A program made the translations under genes and the position numbers. A stretch of DNA of 64,000 nucleotides, from the NCBI RefSeq assembly GCF_000204055.1, contig NW_006768770.1, positions 110,353-174,352 on the forward strand, given 5' to 3'. This DNA comes from Melampsora larici-populina 98AG31 (taxonomy: Eukaryota > Basidiomycota > Pucciniomycetes > Pucciniales > Melampsoraceae). Of this stretch, positions 59,901 through 64,000 are shown piece after piece. Positions within the stretch are counted from its first letter, which is position 1, and every line of letters begins with the position of its first letter. The notes under the pieces were generated by a model, which did not search any database, was not told the DNA's origin, and was given only the letters and a program-made list of their open reading frames with translations.

Positions 59901-62900
59901 GTCCAGCTTGAGTAATATGAAACGTGGTTAAAGTCAGCCATATATAAAGCTAAATATATAAAGTGAAATCAAAAACATCGAGGAAAGAATCTTACTTTTG
60001 TCATGAGCGCTGCAACTGCATTTGCCTCATTGCGATTGCTTGGCAAAGAGTCAAGTGGAGCAGGGAGTTCTTCATGAGGACCATCAATCACGCCATACCA
60101 ATCAGCGCTCTCTACAGCAGGCTGAAGATCAGAGTCGTCAATCTCGCGACCCCCGTCTTCCTCACACTCTGCTTCTAAAGAACCTTCAGCCGTCTTGTCT
60201 TCTTCGGAAACTGTTTGTAGAGTCGTGGTTGGAATTGGAAAATCGCCGAGCATGGTCGATTTCACAAGAGGTGGTGGAGGGGCCTGGATACCGAGGGCTT
60301 GAAGGCCACCGCTAACAATCAGGGCCAACTTATGACACACACATCGTACTCGGTGTGTTTGGTGATTCCATTTGAAAACTTCCTTGTTCTCTTCGCAATG
60401 TTTCTGGAGTCGTATGTTCATGGCCTCAGCTAATGTGTTGTTATTGCTTCCTGAGTCGTGAGTCTGGGCTAGCATGTACATAAAAGAAAAGATACCATAA
60501 TGTCAAGTAGTTAGATTAGAAGAATCAGAAGGACATAAAAAGATGTGAAAAAAGATGAGACAAAGTCAAAAAGCGAAAAACATATCTTTGTATGTAGCCC
60601 ATGCTTGATGAGGAGATTGTTCAATGGCTCAGCCAGCCAATCGCCCTTGTGATGCCATGCGATGAGCTTCAAGGCAAAGTGCCTCGTTACGTAGGTCCAA
60701 TCCTTGGTGACAAAGGTGACACTTGCACCTAAGAAGCCATATCGGTTCCCAGGGGTGGTCCATGCGTCATGGATGAGGCCAAAAGAGCTTTTAAGAGACT
60801 GATACAGGTTGTTGATGATCAGCAAAAGAGGTGAGGAAACAATGATGACAAGAGTGAAAAATAGATAAGAGAAACAGGCACTCACCTTGAGTTCTTCAAT
60901 TACAGATGACTGCATGTCCAAATACGCCTCGTGTGCGAACTTGGCTACCCATGTTCGCCCAAAAAGATGGGCGTTTGGATTGGCGTATCGAAACACGGCC
61001 CGTAAATAAGGATCTTCCATTCGAAGGCATGGCTGAGCTGTCCTAATCACCCACATACCCAACAATTGATTAAGAATTTGATGATCGAATTTGGGTACCA
61101 CCTGAGCAAATGTTGTCATCGATGTTTGACCTTCGTTCGAGTTGTCCTCTTGTGCTTGCTTTTCGAAGACGGTGAGTGGCAGTTTGCAGCCAGAGGATAT
61201 TGCTGTAGCTCTCTTCTGACATCCTGGTTTACCCGACTTACCATCCTGCCGAGAACCATCTTGATGGTTTAACAGATTGGTTGCCGAAGATGGTGCACTG
61301 GCAACTTTCAAGCCACAATACTTGCACGGAAATGCGGTGACCGGCTTCCCTTTCGACTAAAACAAATTGAAATGGAGAATTGAAAAGAGGGATTTAAATA
61401 AATTAGAAAGATGAATTAAACTTTCAAAGAAAAGGAAATGTAAAGAAAAATAAAATAGAACTTACGTTGATAACCGTGGTCATCTCATTAAAATAATCAC
61501 GGATGTTATCAAAGGTATGCTCTTTCTTAGGTTTCTTTGCAACCTTCGCATTCTCACCGTCAGAATCTTGGATCAAGTCGACCTGGAGAGGAACAGCCTG
61601 ACTACTTGCAATGTTGTCACTTCCTTGCGCTTGTTGAGAGAGATCAGATTGAACTTGTCGACAACGCTTTGAACGAGTCTGGGACGATGATTTTGTTGGG
61701 TTCTTGGCCTTGTGGCGAGGCTGTAGAGATTGTGAGTGATCTGAGTGTTCATCTTCCGTTGGAGGATCGTCACGCTTGCGTTTACTACTACTAGGAGGTT
61801 GATAGACTGATGATTCCGAATCAGAGGGGTCATAGTGGCGTTGGGCAGTACGACGAGAGTCAGAAGGCACTTCGATCATTTGGGATCGTATCCTAGCTGG
61901 GGAGGGTCGGGAACTACGACGTCGACTGGAGGATTCAACGGCAGAAGCAGAAGAGGACGACATGATGATACGGAAGAAAGGAATATAACTAGTAAAGTAT
62001 GTAGTAGTCAGCGTTGGAATCGACTGATATGATATTTAAAGATGTGAAAATGGGGGAAGTGGAAAAACAAGAAAGCAAATGGGCGTACCTTTTTGAGAAA
62101 AAAGACCCCCTGCTGATGCCGATGGAACCAAATGGAAAGGTGGGATGTTGCCATCGCCACTTGGCTAGATCGCGCCTAAAGATAAATGAACACACATTGG
62201 TCAGTCAGACAAGGTGAGGAGGGGGGCTCTAGATCAAAAGGGATAGATTAAACCATTGGACTTACCGATGAGGCAAGATCATTGAGTGATCTTTGGTGGC
62301 CTTCGTTGTTGGAGGTCGTTTGAGGGTGGTGGATGGGAAAAATGTACGGATTGGTAAGATTCCGAGCAAGGACGAAGGGCAGGTACTTGCCACATACTTT
62401 ACAGGTACTTTACCGGTACTTTACCAGTACAGTACCTAAAGTATCTGACAAGGTACCCAATACTGTACCTAGTATCACGATACTGACAGGGCCGGTACTG
62501 TACTGGTACCTTGTTGGCCGGTACTATACTGAGTACAGTACCTACACCAAAAAAAAAAATCCTGGCCCCCTCAGTACAGTAGTGGCCTCCAAGGTACTGT
62601 ACTTCCAGGTACTGTACTGTACGATACCGATACTGGTACAGTACCGGCTGCAGCGTTGATATTAATGCCTTAATAAATTGATTGATTTCTTCTTATCAGT
62701 CCCTCAAAAGCTCATTCGGACTCATTCACGACGCATGGACAACTGCTGGAAATCGTTATGGATTCTTGGGTGCTAGCGTGACCTTCGTCACTAAGGACTG
62801 GACCTATGTCACTAGGCACTTTGCCTTGAAGCTCATCGCCTGGCATCACAAAGGTGATTGGCTGGCTGAGCCTTTGATCAATCTTCTGATCAAGCATGGG

Positions 62901-64000
62901 CTTCATAACAAAATAAGTATTTCATCTTGATTAATTTTTACTCGTTTTTCACTTATTCTTTCAGCTGATTATTTGTTTTATTTTATCCACATGCTAGCAC
63001 AGACGCATGACTCAGGAAGCAATAACAACACGCTCGCTGAGGCCATGAATGTCCGGATCAAGAAACACTGTGAGGAAAACAATGAAGTGTTCAAATGGAA
63101 TCATCAAACCGATCGAGTTCGATGTGTTTGTCATAAACTTGCGCTTGTGGTCAATAGTGGCCTTCAAGCGCTTGGCATACAAGCGCCTCCTCCACCCCTG
63201 GTTAAATCAACCATGCTTGGTGATTTCCCAATTCCGACTACAACATTACAATCTGTGCCTGAAGAAGATGAGACTGGGGACGCCTTGGAAGATCAAGATT
63301 TGCCCGAGGAGGAAGATGTCATCGAGACTGATGATTCAGATCTCCCGCCTGCAGCTGACAGTACTGACTGGTACAGTGTCATGGATGGTCCACACGAATC
63401 TCCTCCTCCGATCGAAACTCCGTCTGCAAGCAATCGAAATGCTGCAAATGCTGTGGATGCATTAATGATGAAGGTAAGTCTTTACAAATGCTTAATTTAT
63501 CAAAATATAATTTAATTGAGAGCTAATAGAAATTATTCTATTAGCTTGATGTTATAGGTAGAAAGATAGGTGGCTCCGCAGTCATGTGTTGCCTTTTTGA
63601 TGCTGTCAGCCAAGCATTACTGTCCGAAAAGCTACCACGACCTATACCTGGTTATGGAATTAGGTGGAACATTAAGCTCCAATGTTGGAAGCGATTATAT
63701 AATGCCCGAGAGGTAAGTATCATATTTATACTGAATTATCTTTATACCCAATGATGAAACATTGACAACTCACTTGTTCTTTGAAGGTGATCGATCAGAT
63801 TTTGAAGGAAGACCAAATGGAATTGCCTCGCAGGGCAGGAACAAGCCGAGTTGGTGAAACCCCTCTGCCTCCAGATGTCTACCAACCTCGAGGCATATTC
63901 AATAAAGTAATGATTTCGCCTGACGAGTGGCGACAAGTGCGGGATCTAATCAATATTCTCCAGGTATGTTTATTTATATCTTTAACCATTCAGTCATCAT
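56935..64000 (+). CDS. hAT transposase of the outer element, incomplete
   Basis: Start ATG 56935 (MSSSSTPHSTVRRSSRPSPL), matched by the inner element's protein start. Exons seen: 56935-57435 (disordered, basic), 57532-58001 (finger YPCKWCGVKV...H; then QLLGMWVIRTAQPWRRMEDP), 62698-62914 (core LIHDAWTTAGNRYGFLGASV), 62999-63474 (THDSGSNN; CVCHKLALVVNSGLQ; acidic linker), 63559-63712, 63787-63963. All are open. The intron between 58002 and 62697 contains the whole inner element, so splicing would need to remove about 4.7 kb. The C-terminal hATC part lies outside the window. Confidence 0.75.
58062..62658 (-). mobile_element. hAT transposon (CAACGCAGCA type), inner copy, 4597 bp, apparently complete
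   Basis: Ends CAACGCAGCAGCAGGTACTG and complement CAACGCTGCAGCCGGTACTG. Perfect 7-bp duplication ATATTAA (58055-58061, 62659-62665). GTACTGTAC arrays inside both ends. The transposase on the minus strand is open in every exon. It is inserted antisense in an intron of the outer copy. Confidence 0.93.
58509..61963 (-). CDS. hAT transposase of the inner element, apparently intact
   Basis: Cuts and pastes its own element; may also act on the 2934-3732 MITE. Minus-strand exons: 61963-61466 (disordered, Ser/Arg-rich, ending NEMTTVIN), 61357-60888 (finger FPCKYCGLKV; QLLGMWVIRTAQPCLRMEDP), about 60801-60582 (SFGLIHDAWTTPGNRYGFLG), 60468-59999 (THDSGSNNN; CVCHKLALIVSGG; acidic linker), one more about 59905-59757 (GYGIRWN), 59670-59493 (ILKEDQMELPRRAG), 59415-58859 (ends ALEWWK) and 58789-58509 (hATC: ILSCLARDYLAISGTSCACE). 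The first Asp of the catalytic triad is in IHDAWT. No stop or frameshift was seen. The start ATG is shared with the outer copy. Confidence 0.82.

Larger units (their letters stand above)
56253..64000 (+). mobile_element. hAT transposon (CAACGCAGCA type), outer copy, truncated by window end
   Basis: The left end CAACGCAGCAACAGTTACTG matches the ends of 2934-3732 and 58062-62658. The flanking 7-mer would be TTGACAG (56246-56252). The right end is beyond the window. Subterminal GTACTGTAC-type array at 56265-56495. The interior is interrupted by a complete relative at 58062-62658. Confidence 0.85.

Noticed and set aside
60470..60600. Possible AT-AC (U12) introns after the KHGLHTK block of the hAT genes
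   Set aside because: An ordinary GT donor a few bases later joins in frame (e.g. K-I-S-QTHD or K-I-T-QTHD), so no minor-class intron is needed.

Overview
The window looks like a transposon-rich stretch of a rust-type (Pucciniales) basidiomycete nuclear genome. The evidence is genes full of short introns with GTRNGT donors and YAG acceptors, a fungal DASH-complex gene (Dam1), a basidiomycete-style laccase, a heme-thiolate peroxidase, two small secreted cysteine-containing proteins, and a high load of hAT, Mutator, CACTA and Harbinger-like elements. The order is an inference from gene style and repeat content. Species cannot be named from the sequence alone.

Host genes supported here: a secreted small protein (7099-7726, minus), a 24-exon laccase/multicopper oxidase (8699-12350, plus), Dam1 (17219-18404, plus), an Rpr2/Snm1/Rpp21-like zinc-ribbon protein of RNase P/MRP type (24622-25287, plus), a heme-thiolate peroxidase of the chloroperoxidase/peroxygenase family (26253-27512, plus), nicotinamide mononucleotide adenylyltransferase (31669-32712, plus) and a second secreted small protein (40015-40766, minus). 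The secreted proteins, laccase and peroxidase are the secretory or oxidative part; the others are housekeeping. Nothing suggests an operon-like pathway.

Layout: 1-7.1 kb holds nested MITEs, a 40-bp minisatellite and decayed sequence. 7.1-12.4 kb holds the secreted protein and laccase. 13.0-24.5 kb is bounded by a 0.64-kb inverted duplication whose left arm carries a hAT element. Between the arms lie Dam1 and a 3.6-kb element with a decayed Myb/SANT-like gene and a 419-bp-arm palindrome. 24.6-32.7 kb is the main host-gene block, interrupted by an AT-rich satellite into which two nested long-TIR elements jumped. 33-39 kb holds a Stowaway-like MITE, a Mutator-like element with a decayed transposase, and nested CACTA-like MITEs. 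40-41 kb holds the second secreted gene. From 41 kb to the end the window is almost all hAT: one inside a GAGCATCCCC element, one complete at 49.7-55.1 kb, and a third (56.25 kb to beyond the window) with a complete copy of its own family inserted in antisense in one of its introns.

Main observations: the two related-looking hAT families that begin CAAC are flanked by 7-bp target duplications, while the other two hATs have the canonical 8 bp; each hAT family carries its own dense array of short motifs just inside its ends; the laccase needs micro-exons of 5, 7, 9 and 11 nt to give an open 620-residue protein; and the 21.6-22.8 kb palindrome is built from GCATCTGGCCAGATGC-type units.
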